NCBI GenBank assembly: GCA_000493945.1
Contig: AWNW01000009.1
Location: forward strand, 1 to 47,009
Origin: Candidatus Hydrogenedens terephthalaticus JGI OTU-1
GTDB taxonomy: Bacteria > Hydrogenedentota > Hydrogenedentia > Hydrogenedentales > Hydrogenedentaceae
Length of the DNA stretch: 47,009 bases
Direction: 5' to 3'
The position numbers and the translations under genes were made by a program. The notes beneath the pieces are model-generated. The model worked only from the letters and a program-made list of their open reading frames with translations, did no database searches and was not told the DNA's origin. The stretch's first letter is position 1, and every line of letters starts with the position of its first letter. Shown piece by piece: positions 16,537 to 25,220 of this stretch.

Positions 16537-18801
16537 TTATCTGGATATTTGAGGTATCCAGTTATTTAAAAGTTCTTCGCAATTTAGCGATTTAAGAACT
16601 AAGTCAAGTGGAACGAAGAAATAATGGTTAGTTGCTTCAAAGCCAAATCGGCTGTCCACAATCTGTAAATTATATTCTCTTATTGCTAATTCCTTTTCTC
16701 TCTGGATAATTTGTTTTAAGTTTTCGATGATTTGTTTTTTCCTCTCATCAGAGACATTGCTATTTGTAAGTTCATTACGAAGAAGAACAAAACGGGCTTG
16801 ATTGGCAGTGCTTTCATAATGAATTGCACAAACTTCAATAACTCGACATTCTTGCTCAAAATTTTTCTTATACATGGGGTTATCTATATTGTTATTTCCT
16901 ATCTCTGTTTTTAACATTGCAAGAGAATTCATAAAACCACGAGATACTTTTTCCATTTGATTTGCAAAAATTTCCGGGGGAAATACACCACACCAGTTTT
17001 TTACATCATCATAAGGGAATCCTGTCATAGTAGCAATGTAGCCTGTGGGATTTACCCATAAAGGATTAGATGGACCTACATGAACAGGACTCTGGTAAAC
17101 AACGATAATATGAAATGGGTATTCTTTGAACGCCTGTGTAATTTGTTTCCATACTTTAACCATTATAGGTGCTAATTCCTTTCCGAAGCGTTTTTCTGCA
17201 GTTTGCGATAATGCGATATCTATGTTATATTCAGGATGGTCCATTAATAGATTAAATACCTGCATATTTGGAGAAGGGTAACCCCCTAATGTCCAACCGA
17301 GCATACAACCATCCAAATGTTTCTCACGGAGATTTACTGCATGAGTAGCAACATTTTCGAGTACTGGAATGTATGGCACAGAACCCAATTCCCAGGTCGT
17401 TCCTATTTGTAGTTTGGCAAAGATGGGATGACTATATTTTTGAGCGATTTCCCAGTGGCGTAAAGCACGCGGACCTGGTCCGGGTTCCGTCAAACTATAC
17501 TCTCCGATGGCTGAGTTGATGCCTCCGCGAATAATAGGGATATCCCACTCGCTAACACTCATAATGGCTGTTTTAGGGGGGAGATTTGAAATAATTCCTT
17601 CAACCCATTCTTCTTTCCAACCCCAATCCCATGCTATAAGTCTACACGACGAATTTGCCAACTCAATTCCTGATTGAATAAGTTGATGAACTTCTGCAAT
17701 AACCTCTGAAGGATTCCGTTTTGAGCAACGCGGACAATTTTCGCCATGATGATGAGACCAGCAGTTTGTAAGATTTTCGGAGGCACTGATAGTGAAAAAT
17801 CCCCCTAAATCCGGGACCTTTTCACAAATCATTTTAATAGCGTTTTTTATATAATCCTGAACATCGGGATGAGATGTGCAAAGGGCAGAAAATTCTCCTT
17901 CATTAACCCCTTTTAATTCAGGAAATTTTTCATAAAAAGAATTAGGCATAGCACGCGGTTCATTTAAATATAAATACACCTTCATTCCTTCTTTTTTCAG
18001 GTCTTCGGAAAATTTTCTTAAATTTTCTAATCGTTGTTCCCAGCCTTTACTAATTTCCATATCCCATGGAAAAGGGGTTAATAGGTAAAGCACAGATTGT
18101 AACCATACCCCGTTTACGCCATTTGCTCGTAATTTTTGTATGTATCCTTTAGGATAGGATTCTTCAAGATTCGCAAAAGGGTCTCCGTACTTTAAGAAAT
18201 AAGAAGAACAATAACGAGGAATTTCTTTGTTTGAGACTTCAACTTTATGATTATTATTGATGTCAGACAATTCTTTAATGAAATGGAAAGGTTTTTCTCC
18301 CCAACATTGTATCCCTCTCGGGAAAAGATTGTTTACCATATTCCCGATTTGTTTTTCATATTCAATGGTTTCTTCATCAGGTTCTTGAAAGGTCAAAGGA
18401 GAACATTGGGGTTTGAAATTTCCCAGTTTGATGAAGAGGAAATCATCTTCGCGTAGGGTATAAGCCAATTGTTGTGTATTCCATTTTAACAATTTTATAA
18501 TTTGCTCATAAGGGAGAAGATGCCAATTCCTGCGTATGATGGTGCAATGCAATCGTTCCATTTCTTCTTCTGTTACTGGATAAGGTTTGGGTAAGCCCAT
18601 TCGTGTTCCAATAGCGAGAATGTCTTCTTCTTTGGCTCCTATTGTATCTGCTATTCGTGAAATGGGGACAACAGACCAATTAAGCCAGATGTATGCATGT
18701 AAACGGTCCTTGAAAAATGCTGATGGAACAGGTTCCTTATCTATTGGGGCAGGCAATTCCCATGAAGTGAAAGTAAATAGCAATAAAGTTAAATATATCA
18801 T
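16537..18801 (-). CDS. Secreted TIM-barrel glycosidase-like protein with helical repeat N-domain
   Basis: 754 residues with a short hydrophobic signal-like N-terminus (MIYLTLLLFTFTSW). Residues ~30-125 hold two copies of a helical motif (NWSVVPISRIADTIGAKEED and NWHLLPYEQIIKLLKWNTQQ), each resembling a small HTH-like unit. The remainder resembles a GH20/GH67-like barrel: LRANGVNGVWLQSVLYLLTP, KEGMKVYLYLNEPRAMP, DLGGFFTISASENLTNC with His-His and CPRC motifs nearby, and LIAWDWGWKEEW. The C-terminal part is helical. AAAGGAG precedes the ATG. It lies between a GT2 gene and truA. I do not recognise a named family; carbohydrate activity is inferred from the fold-like pattern only. Confidence 0.6.
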   Translation of the reverse strand: MIYLTLLLFTFTSWELPAPIDKEPVPSAFFKDRLHAYIWLNWSVVPISRIADTIGAKEEDILAIGTRMGLPKPYPVTEEEMERLHCTIIRRNWHLLPYEQIIKLLKWNTQQLAYTLREDDFLFIKLGNFKPQCSPLTFQEPDEETIEYEKQIGNMVNNLFPRGIQCWGEKPFHFIKELSDINNNHKVEVSNKEIPRYCSSYFLKYGDPFANLEESYPKGYIQKLRANGVNGVWLQSVLYLLTPFPWDMEISKGWEQRLENLRKFSEDLKKEGMKVYLYLNEPRAMPNSFYEKFPELKGVNEGEFSALCTSHPDVQDYIKNAIKMICEKVPDLGGFFTISASENLTNCWSHHHGENCPRCSKRNPSEVIAEVHQLIQSGIELANSSCRLIAWDWGWKEEWVEGIISNLPPKTAIMSVSEWDIPIIRGGINSAIGEYSLTEPGPGPRALRHWEIAQKYSHPIFAKLQIGTTWELGSVPYIPVLENVATHAVNLREKHLDGCMLGWTLGGYPSPNMQVFNLLMDHPEYNIDIALSQTAEKRFGKELAPIMVKVWKQITQAFKEYPFHIIVVYQSPVHVGPSNPLWVNPTGYIATMTGFPYDDVKNWCGVFPPEIFANQMEKVSRGFMNSLAMLKTEIGNNNIDNPMYKKNFEQECRVIEVCAIHYESTANQARFVLLRNELTNSNVSDERKKQIIENLKQIIQREKELAIREYNLQIVDSRFGFEATNHYFFVPLDLVLKSLNCEELLNNWIPQISR

Positions 18802-18833
18802 ATTAACTCTCCTTTGTTTTAATGTATAAAAAA

Positions 18834-19784
18834 TTAATCTTTTGAATTCAGATTATTATTTGTGGGGACAATACATTCAATAATGGAATGGTCTTGCTTG
18901 AAAGCAAATTCCCTACGGAGTATTTCTGCAATTAAACCAGTTCCGATAGTTAAAAATCCAATACCTACAAAAACAGAACCAACCGTTCCTAAAAAAACAT
19001 AGCGAAGTTGTTCACCATCAAAGTAAAAGCCTAATAAACTACCCAATAGACATAATATTCCCAATCCAATAGCCATTAATCCGCGTTTGGTAAAAAAATA
19101 GGAAGGAGACTGGCTATGCCTCGATAAAAACCAGACGGTGTATACATCTACGGCACCGAAGAAAAAGCGACTAAAACCAAATTTAGATTTTCCATATTTT
19201 CTCGGATGGTGTTCCACTGGAATTTCGGTTACTTTGAACCCCAATTCTGATGCAGATATTGCGATTAATCGGTGCATTTCTCCATATAAAGGAATATTGG
19301 GAATAACCTCTTTACGAAATGCCTTGAAACCGGTATTAACATCATGTAGATTTACATGAAATAAATATCGAATTATGGCATTGTATATTTTTGAGGGGAA
19401 TGTCTTATGCCAGGGGTCAAGTCGTCGTTTTTTCCATCCACATACTACATCATAGCCTTCTTGCATTTTTTCAATCATTCGGGGTATTTCTTTAGGGTCA
19501 TCCTGTAAATCCGCATCCATCATAATGATGATATCCCCATCGGCTTCATGGAAACCAGCGGATAAAGCACGACTTTTCCCAAAATTCCTGCGGAATTTTA
19601 TAATTTTTACCTGAGGATGCTCCGATTGAACTTTTAACATGGATTGAAAAGTTGAATCGGTGCTTCCATCATCAATAAGAATGATTTGCACATCATGAGG
19701 AGAAGTATGCTTAATGATGCCTTCAACTAAGGGCTTTATGGTCATTTCCTCGTTATATGCAGGGATTACAAATGATAGTTTCAT
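18834..19784 (-). CDS. Family 2 glycosyltransferase with two C-terminal membrane helices (DPM1/GtrB-like)
   Basis: A 316-residue GT2 enzyme that would transfer a sugar from a nucleotide donor to a polyprenyl phosphate. Seen: LSFVIPAYNEEMTIKPLVEG, LIDDGSTDSTFQSM, IIMMDADLQDDPKEIPRMI with the metal-binding Asp-x-Asp, HDVNTGFKAFRKEVI, and two hydrophobic segments at about residues 228-250 and 262-288, the GtrB/dolichyl-phosphate-mannose-synthase plan. It heads a minus-strand run with the secreted glycosidase-like protein (32-base gap) and truA. Sugar and acceptor are not known. Confidence 0.9.
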   Translation of the reverse strand: MKLSFVIPAYNEEMTIKPLVEGIIKHTSPHDVQIILIDDGSTDSTFQSMLKVQSEHPQVKIIKFRRNFGKSRALSAGFHEADGDIIIMMDADLQDDPKEIPRMIEKMQEGYDVVCGWKKRRLDPWHKTFPSKIYNAIIRYLFHVNLHDVNTGFKAFRKEVIPNIPLYGEMHRLIAISASELGFKVTEIPVEHHPRKYGKSKFGFSRFFFGAVDVYTVWFLSRHSQSPSYFFTKRGLMAIGLGILCLLGSLLGFYFDGEQLRYVFLGTVGSVFVGIGFLTIGTGLIAEILRREFAFKQDHSIIECIVPTNNNLNSKD

Positions 19785-19858
19785 TCCACCTTAAATCCTT
19801 GATTTGATGGGCTATTACATCATAGATGCATGGTTATTTTATAATCTGTACTGTAAAC

Positions 19859-19888
19859 TCGATAATAAAATTTTATTCATAGTATAAT
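19859..19888 (+). promoter_or_regulatory. Candidate promoter for the isomerase-like gene
   Basis: TCGATA (19859-19864), 18 bases, and a perfect TATAAT (19883-19888), 55 bases before the start codon at 19943. The -35 box is only a four of six match. Confidence 0.4.
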
Positions 19889-19942
19889 CAAATAAAATAA
19901 TTTGTCTCGCAAAAGAAATATAACATAGCAAGGAGAAGAAAT

Positions 19943-20830
19943 ATGAAAAGAAGAAATTTTTTTATTACCTGTGCAAGTGCTATAGCAGGTGGTGCTTTTG
20001 TCGCGAGTAAAAAAGGATATGGAGCGATTCCTGATGATAAGCCTTTTTCCAAGGTTAAGTTAAGAATGGCTGCTCCGTTAGACTGGTTCCCGGGACGGAA
20101 ACCCGAAGAAAAATTGGATGCTGTTGCGGGTTGGGGTTTACCTGCATACGAATGGCTTCATCCCAAAGGTGATTTTAAGGCAATCCGTAGTAAAATGGAT
20201 GCACTGGGATTGGAGTTGAGTTGTATTGTAGGTGTAGGTGCCATAGCACCAAGACAGATGGTAGATGAAACAGACCATGACCGTCTTGAAAAACAATTCC
20301 GCGAAAGAATTGAATTAGCCAAGCAATTAAACTGTAAAAGACTAATTGGACTTACAGGCAATGAACGCAATGATGTTTCGCGAGATGTGCAAAAGGAAAA
20401 TGTAATTAAATGCCTGAAAAGATTGGCTCCCATTGCAGAGGATAATCAAGTATCCATTGTTGTCGAAGCACTAAATCCGCTGGTTGACCATCGTGGATAT
20501 TTCTTATGTAGAACAGATGATACTATGGAAATCCTAAAAGAGGTAAACAGCCCGAATGTTATGATGTTGTTTGACATTTATCATCAACAGATAACAGAAG
20601 GGAATGTTATTCGTAACTTAACGGAAAATATAAGTCGCATAGGGCATTTCCATGTGGCTGATAATCCAGGAAGAAAAGAACCCGGAACCGGGGAATTAAA
20701 TTATCGCAATATTTTTAAAGCCATTGCTCAAACGGACTACAAAGGGTTTGTATCTCTGGAATGTGGACATTCTACCGATAATTATGAAGATACATTAAGG
20801 GCTACATTATCCTGTCTCGAAGGTATTTAA
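19943..20830 (+). CDS. Tat-exported hydroxypyruvate isomerase-like sugar isomerase/epimerase
   Basis: 295 residues. The N-terminus MKRRNFFITCASAIAGGAFV has a twin-arginine-type start and hydrophobic core, so export folded is likely. The rest is a xylose-isomerase-like TIM barrel of the hydroxypyruvate isomerase group, with metal-binding positions in VVEALNPLVDHRGYF (Glu), MMLFDIYHQQI (Asp), IGHFHVADNPGR (His) and FVSLECGHS (Glu), plus GTGELNYRNIFKAI. It could interconvert hydroxypyruvate/tartronate semialdehyde or epimerise a ketose. AAGGAG is 9 bases before ATG. It stands upstream of argS with a 100-base gap that has no clear terminator. Confidence 0.82.
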   Translation: MKRRNFFITCASAIAGGAFVASKKGYGAIPDDKPFSKVKLRMAAPLDWFPGRKPEEKLDAVAGWGLPAYEWLHPKGDFKAIRSKMDALGLELSCIVGVGAIAPRQMVDETDHDRLEKQFRERIELAKQLNCKRLIGLTGNERNDVSRDVQKENVIKCLKRLAPIAEDNQVSIVVEALNPLVDHRGYFLCRTDDTMEILKEVNSPNVMMLFDIYHQQITEGNVIRNLTENISRIGHFHVADNPGRKEPGTGELNYRNIFKAIAQTDYKGFVSLECGHSTDNYEDTLRATLSCLEGI

Positions 20831-20932
20831 TTGCGTCTTAAATTCATTTTGAAAGATAGTTTTGCTAAAAAACTAAAAAATATGTCCCATTTCGTATATA
20901 TTTAGCCCCTTTATAGAAGGAGTGTTTTTGTA

Positions 20933-22633
20933 GTGTTAGACATAATAAAGAAGATAAAAAATAATCTTGTTAGCAATTTTGAAGGAATTGGGGATAAAGA
21001 TATTCTCGTTTCTTCACCTCCAGAAATAAAAATGGGGGATGTTTCTGTCCCTCTATTTGCATTATCTAAAAAACTGAATATCCCATTACCTGAATTAGCC
21101 GAAAAGTGCATACCGCTGGTGAAAATAGAAACTTTTGTTGATAAAGTTGAACGAGTAGGCGGTTATTTAAATTTGTTCCTTAATCGAGATGTTACTGCGG
21201 GAGAAATTATTAAGCAGGTACTAAAAAGCAACAAACTATTTGGTTCCTCATTTTCAGGGAAAGGTAAAAAGGCTCTTATCGAGCATACAAGTATTAATCC
21301 TAATGCAAGCCCGCATGTAGGACGTGCAAGGAATGCTATGATAGGAGATAGTTTATCTCGGATATTTCGTTTTGAGGGCTATGATACAGAAGTTCATTAT
21401 TATGTGAATGACATGGGACGGCAGATAGGTTTGTTGGTTCTCATTTCCGATGAAATTGAGAATTTAGATTTTAACGGGATATTGGAGGCTTATGTTCGGG
21501 CAAATCAACGGGCAGAAAACGACCCGGAGTTTGCTCAAAAAGGATATGATTTATTAGCAAAAATGGAACAAGGGGATGAAGATGTTCGTAAAAAGTTTTT
21601 CCATGTAACGGAGATGTGTTTAAAAGGACAATTACAGGTATTGAAACGGTTAGGTGTAGATTATGACTATTTTGATAGGGAATCTAATTTCATTGAGTCA
21701 GAAGAATTGAATAAAGTTTTAGAGGTATTGAAAACAAAAGGTGCGTTATTTGTTGATGAAGAACAAAGATTAACAGTGGACTTGGCTCCGTTAGGATATA
21801 CACAGGAAGAAGGGCGATATTTTGTTTTGCGTCGAGCCAATGGAAGTTCCATGTATGGCTATCGTGATTTGGCATATACTATATATAAAGGACTTATGGG
21901 TGCTGATGAAGATATTATCGTTTTAGGTGAAGACCACAAACTATATTTGCAGCAAATTTCTTTAATTCTATCCGGTGCTGGTTATAAACCCCCTGTCCCT
22001 GTATTCTATTCTTATATTTTATTAAAAGAAGGAAAAATGTCAACAAGGCAAGGTAATGTAGTACTTCTTTCTGACTTTTTAGATACCGCTTCTGAATTGG
22101 CATTCAAAAGGGTGCAAGAACAATGTAAGGAACTTTCAGAGGAAGAACAGAAACTTATTGCTGAACAAGTTGCTGTCTCTGCGATTCGTTTTGCCGTGCT
22201 TCGTGTAACTCCAACTAAAAATGTTATTTTTGATATAGAAAGTGCCCTGTCTTTTGAAGGAGATACAGGTCCATACTTGCAGTATAGTTGCGCTCGGATC
22301 AAGTCTATCCTTCGCAAATATGGAAAAGAAATTCCTTTGAATATCAGTGATGAAATTCCAATACAACAAGATGAAGAATGGATATTAGTTCGAAAGATTT
22401 CAGAGTTTCCGTTGACAGTATTAAATAGTATTGAACAACGCAATCCGTCAATAATTGCAGGCTATGCTTTAGATTTGGCACATACTTTTACCTCTTTTTA
22501 CCACACATGTCCTGTTTTACAGGCAGAAAAAGAAGAAATTAAAGAAGCACGACTGCAGATATGTTCCGCAACATTACAAACCATGCAGAATGCACTCCAT
22601 CTTTTGGGAATTTCTGTCCCCGAAAGAATGTAG
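20933..22633 (+). CDS. argS: Arginyl-tRNA synthetase
   Basis: Charges tRNA-Arg with arginine (class I synthetase). 566 residues. N-terminal Add-1-type domain (MGDVSVPLFALSKKLNIP). The HIGH box reads SINPNASPHVGRARNAMIGD, HVGR rather than H-x-G-H. Family segments YVNDMGRQIGLL, GEDHKLYLQQISLIL and the KMSK box KEGKMSTRQGN are present, and the C-terminal DALR anticodon domain begins around YLQYSCARIKSIL. The start is GTG 20933 with AGAAGGAG upstream; no ATG in this frame precedes the Add-1 domain. It converges on the larA-like gene with only 3 bases between stop codons. Confidence 0.96.
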   Translation: MLDIIKKIKNNLVSNFEGIGDKDILVSSPPEIKMGDVSVPLFALSKKLNIPLPELAEKCIPLVKIETFVDKVERVGGYLNLFLNRDVTAGEIIKQVLKSNKLFGSSFSGKGKKALIEHTSINPNASPHVGRARNAMIGDSLSRIFRFEGYDTEVHYYVNDMGRQIGLLVLISDEIENLDFNGILEAYVRANQRAENDPEFAQKGYDLLAKMEQGDEDVRKKFFHVTEMCLKGQLQVLKRLGVDYDYFDRESNFIESEELNKVLEVLKTKGALFVDEEQRLTVDLAPLGYTQEEGRYFVLRRANGSSMYGYRDLAYTIYKGLMGADEDIIVLGEDHKLYLQQISLILSGAGYKPPVPVFYSYILLKEGKMSTRQGNVVLLSDFLDTASELAFKRVQEQCKELSEEEQKLIAEQVAVSAIRFAVLRVTPTKNVIFDIESALSFEGDTGPYLQYSCARIKSILRKYGKEIPLNISDEIPIQQDEEWILVRKISEFPLTVLNSIEQRNPSIIAGYALDLAHTFTSFYHTCPVLQAEKEEIKEARLQICSATLQTMQNALHLLGISVPERM

Positions 22634-22636
22634 ATT

Positions 22637-23971
22637 TTATTTTTCCTCTGAAATATGAGGGACAGAATACAAAGCGTGCGGCAAAAATATCCACGATGGC
22701 TTAGGAATCCCAACTTTTTTGAGTTCTTCACAGGCTAATCGGAAACCCTCTTCGATACTACTAATTTTTTTACCTCCCAAAAGATTTACCATTTTTTCAT
22801 TCATTTCCGTGAGGAAATATGTATGGGGAGATTTTTCTAAAGTAGATATAACTGTTTGTCCATTAACTTCCCCATTCTTTCGTAGATGAGCAACTAATTG
22901 TTCTGGATTTCCTATTTCAAGCCATTTTTGAAATTGATGACCACCCAATCCTTCTACACAAGGAGCAATAAAGATTATCTTTCCATAAGGTTTTTTTCTG
23001 GCTTGCCATGCATTGACAAGTGCTTTATGACTTTGGAGAAAATTTTTTGCATCTCCTGCAGAAGCAATTACTATATCTGCAAATTCGGGGATACTAATAG
23101 AATACACTTTTTGTGCAAATTTGGCTCCAGTTTGATGTGCTTTAATCAAATCTCCACAAAAGATTTTTAATATTTTTTTATCTGGAGAAAGGACGGTATT
23201 AATAATAAAATAATTTTTTTGAGTAAGTAATGTTGCTTCCATTAAATCCTCTGCAACAGGATTACCTTCTAATTTTCCAAGTCTCACATCCGGATGAATT
23301 TCACATTTTTCTGGATGAATACTTAATGCGTGATTATGTTGAATGGTAGGTAATGCTGATAATCCGGGGACTATTAATTTTCTCCCTCCTCCGAAACCTG
23401 CAAAATAATGGTATAAAATAGTTCCTGTTAAAATTAAGAGGTCACTGTTCATGACTTCTTTAAAAACATATACAGGAGTTCCCCTTTTTGTCTTTCCTAA
23501 ATATTCATATTGTTCAAAATTATACGGTTCAGGAATAAAGATATTTTGTTTGAAAGTCTTATATATTTCAGGTGTCAGTAGTGATTGTAATTCGGTTTCT
23601 GTAGGGGGGCGATGCGAACCTACAGATACTAAAAACTTTAATCTTTCGGGATTGGCTCCACAAGCAAATAGTCTATTCATCATTACTTTAATAAACTGTT
23701 CCAGACCTGTATATCGAAATGAATCTGAAATGGCGATAGAAATATTTAGGTTATTTATTTTTTGATAGAAGGGATTTAGTGAATTCCCGATAGGATTTTG
23801 AACTGCTTCTTCAAATAGTTGTTCAGGCAAATTTTGTGTTTTTGGGGATTGTAATTCAAAAATCCCTTTAAATCCTTCCTTGGGAAGAGATGTTTTTATC
23901 TCTTGATTGTTGTAAAATAGAGAAATGGGTATTTTATTTAATAAATTATTTGTGTTATATTTTTTTTGCAT
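22637..23971 (-). CDS. larA: Nickel-dependent lactate racemase family protein (LarA/DUF2088)
   Basis: 444 residues. Family segments: ISDSFRYTGLEQFIKVMMNR, LVSVGSHRPPTETELQSLL with a catalytic-type His, FAGFGGGRKLIVPGLSAL with the Lys that corresponds to the cofactor-linked Lys, and TIQHNHALSIHP with the nickel-ligand-type His. LarA enzymes use a nickel-pincer nucleotide built by LarB, LarC and LarE; none of those genes is in the window, and the family includes racemases for other 2-hydroxyacids. Start at 23971 lacks a Shine-Dalgarno sequence and lies only 68 bases from the divergent pseudopilin gene. The symbol is family-level. Confidence 0.85.
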   Translation of the reverse strand: MQKKYNTNNLLNKIPISLFYNNQEIKTSLPKEGFKGIFELQSPKTQNLPEQLFEEAVQNPIGNSLNPFYQKINNLNISIAISDSFRYTGLEQFIKVMMNRLFACGANPERLKFLVSVGSHRPPTETELQSLLTPEIYKTFKQNIFIPEPYNFEQYEYLGKTKRGTPVYVFKEVMNSDLLILTGTILYHYFAGFGGGRKLIVPGLSALPTIQHNHALSIHPEKCEIHPDVRLGKLEGNPVAEDLMEATLLTQKNYFIINTVLSPDKKILKIFCGDLIKAHQTGAKFAQKVYSISIPEFADIVIASAGDAKNFLQSHKALVNAWQARKKPYGKIIFIAPCVEGLGGHQFQKWLEIGNPEQLVAHLRKNGEVNGQTVISTLEKSPHTYFLTEMNEKMVNLLGGKKISSIEEGFRLACEELKKVGIPKPSWIFLPHALYSVPHISEEK

Positions 23972-24039
23972 ATAAGTATAGATTTGAATGAGAATATTAT
24001 TTACATGATAAATTATTATAGAACATTCAAGAATGGGTA

Positions 24040-24591
24040 ATGGTATTTCTTATGGCAAGAGAAAATTATAATAAAAACAAAATGTTATGGATTAAGACAA
24101 CAAAAGGTTTTACTTTAATAGAGTTAATTGTCGCTTTGGCTGTGGTAAGTATCGCATTAACTGCATTAGTGCAGATGTTTACATTAAGTTTAAATCTGGC
24201 ACAAACATCCCAAAATGCACTATTAGCCAGTAATTTAGCAAATGAGAAATTGAATTACTTAAAAAATTGTCCGGAGAAATTTATCTGGAAAATTCCTGAT
24301 GCTACCGATAAAGAAGAAGTTTTTCCTATTTTAACATCAGAAGACGAAGCAAAAGCAGGCAATGTTGCGGAGATACCCATTATTGCTCCTCCGGATTGGG
24401 CAAGTTTTAGAAATTATAAAAATATCTCACAGAAATTTCGGTGGAAGGCATTTGGAAAATTATTGCCCAAAGATACTGGTTATTACGAAATAGTCGTAAC
24501 TGTAATTTATAAAGAATTTGGGCGAACGAAGTATTACACAATCAATTCAATCATCCCTCGTTTCCAGATTGATAAGGTAATTAAGAAATGA
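24040..24591 (+). CDS. Type II secretion pseudopilin, GspI-like
   Basis: 183 residues with a prepilin leader: TTKGFTLIELIVALAVVSIA gives a G|F cleavage site with Glu at mature +5 and a hydrophobic N-terminal helix. The rest is a short pseudopilin globular domain (QNALLASNLANEKLNYLKNC). Minor pseudopilins cap the type II secretion pseudopilus. The gene overlaps the next by 4 bases (ATGA 24588-24591) and begins a run of pseudopilin, pseudopilin, GspK and GspF. Starts at 24040 and 24052 are both possible, giving leaders of 23 or 19 residues, long but workable. GspI versus GspH is not settled. Confidence 0.8.
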   Translation: MVFLMARENYNKNKMLWIKTTKGFTLIELIVALAVVSIALTALVQMFTLSLNLAQTSQNALLASNLANEKLNYLKNCPEKFIWKIPDATDKEEVFPILTSEDEAKAGNVAEIPIIAPPDWASFRNYKNISQKFRWKAFGKLLPKDTGYYEIVVTVIYKEFGRTKYYTINSIIPRFQIDKVIKK

Positions 24592-25220
24592 AGAAAACTA
24601 AACGAGCATATAGTAGAGGTTTTTCATTAATTGAGATTATTACAGTTCTGGCAGTTTTATCCGTGCTGTCTACTCTTGGTGTAGTTATGTTCGGCAAGAT
24701 TATGGATTATCGGCGTCAGTCCGAAATTCGGCAAGCTATTAATATTAATTATTTAAGATTGATAAATCGGTTACAATTGGATTTTGACCAGATAGTTTCT
24801 CCAATATTTACAAAAGGTCGTTTAAGCACAGTTCGACATATTGAAAATGAAAAACGATACCAATCCGTTCCTTTGGATGATGATAAAATATCGTTTCCTA
24901 TCCTTTATGTAAATTCTGAAGATAAGAATACAATTATGCAGGTGTTTTACTATATAGACCGAAGTTTGGGGGGTGTTCCTGCTCTTGTTAGAGTAGTAAG
25001 TCCTTTAGGGCAAAAAGAGCCAAGTGGAGCAAGGGAAATTATTATGACAGGCGTTCTTGCAATGAAAATTCATTGTTATGATGGAAATAATTGGTTAGAG
25101 CAATGGGATAAGCCTTTCTATCCAAAAGCAGTGAAAGTGAGTTTCGTTTTAGCAGATGAAAACAGGATATGGGAACAAGTAGTGCGTGAAAGCACTTTTT
25201 GGTTAGGGAATATTCTATGA
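24588..25220 (+). CDS. Type II secretion pseudopilin, GspJ-like
   Basis: 210 residues. An 11-residue leader ends at G|FSLIEIITVLAVLSVLSTLG, with Glu at mature +5. Downstream it has a beta-rich domain (RQSEIRQAININYLRLINRL, FYYIDRSLGGVPALVRVV). The order between a GspI-like protein and a GspK-like protein matches the gspI-gspJ-gspK order of classical type II secretion operons. Overlaps both neighbours by 4 bases (ATGA). Confidence 0.8.
   Translation: MKKTKRAYSRGFSLIEIITVLAVLSVLSTLGVVMFGKIMDYRRQSEIRQAININYLRLINRLQLDFDQIVSPIFTKGRLSTVRHIENEKRYQSVPLDDDKISFPILYVNSEDKNTIMQVFYYIDRSLGGVPALVRVVSPLGQKEPSGAREIIMTGVLAMKIHCYDGNNWLEQWDKPFYPKAVKVSFVLADENRIWEQVVRESTFWLGNIL

Noticed and set aside
20830..20933. 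A terminator hairpin between the isomerase-like gene and argS (AGTTTT/AAAACT)
   Set aside because: Six weak A-T-rich pairs without a T-run on the plus strand.
22012..22443. A 143-codon minus-strand ORF inside argS
   Set aside because: Lies wholly over the argS coding region in an opposing frame, with Ser/Cys-rich random composition.
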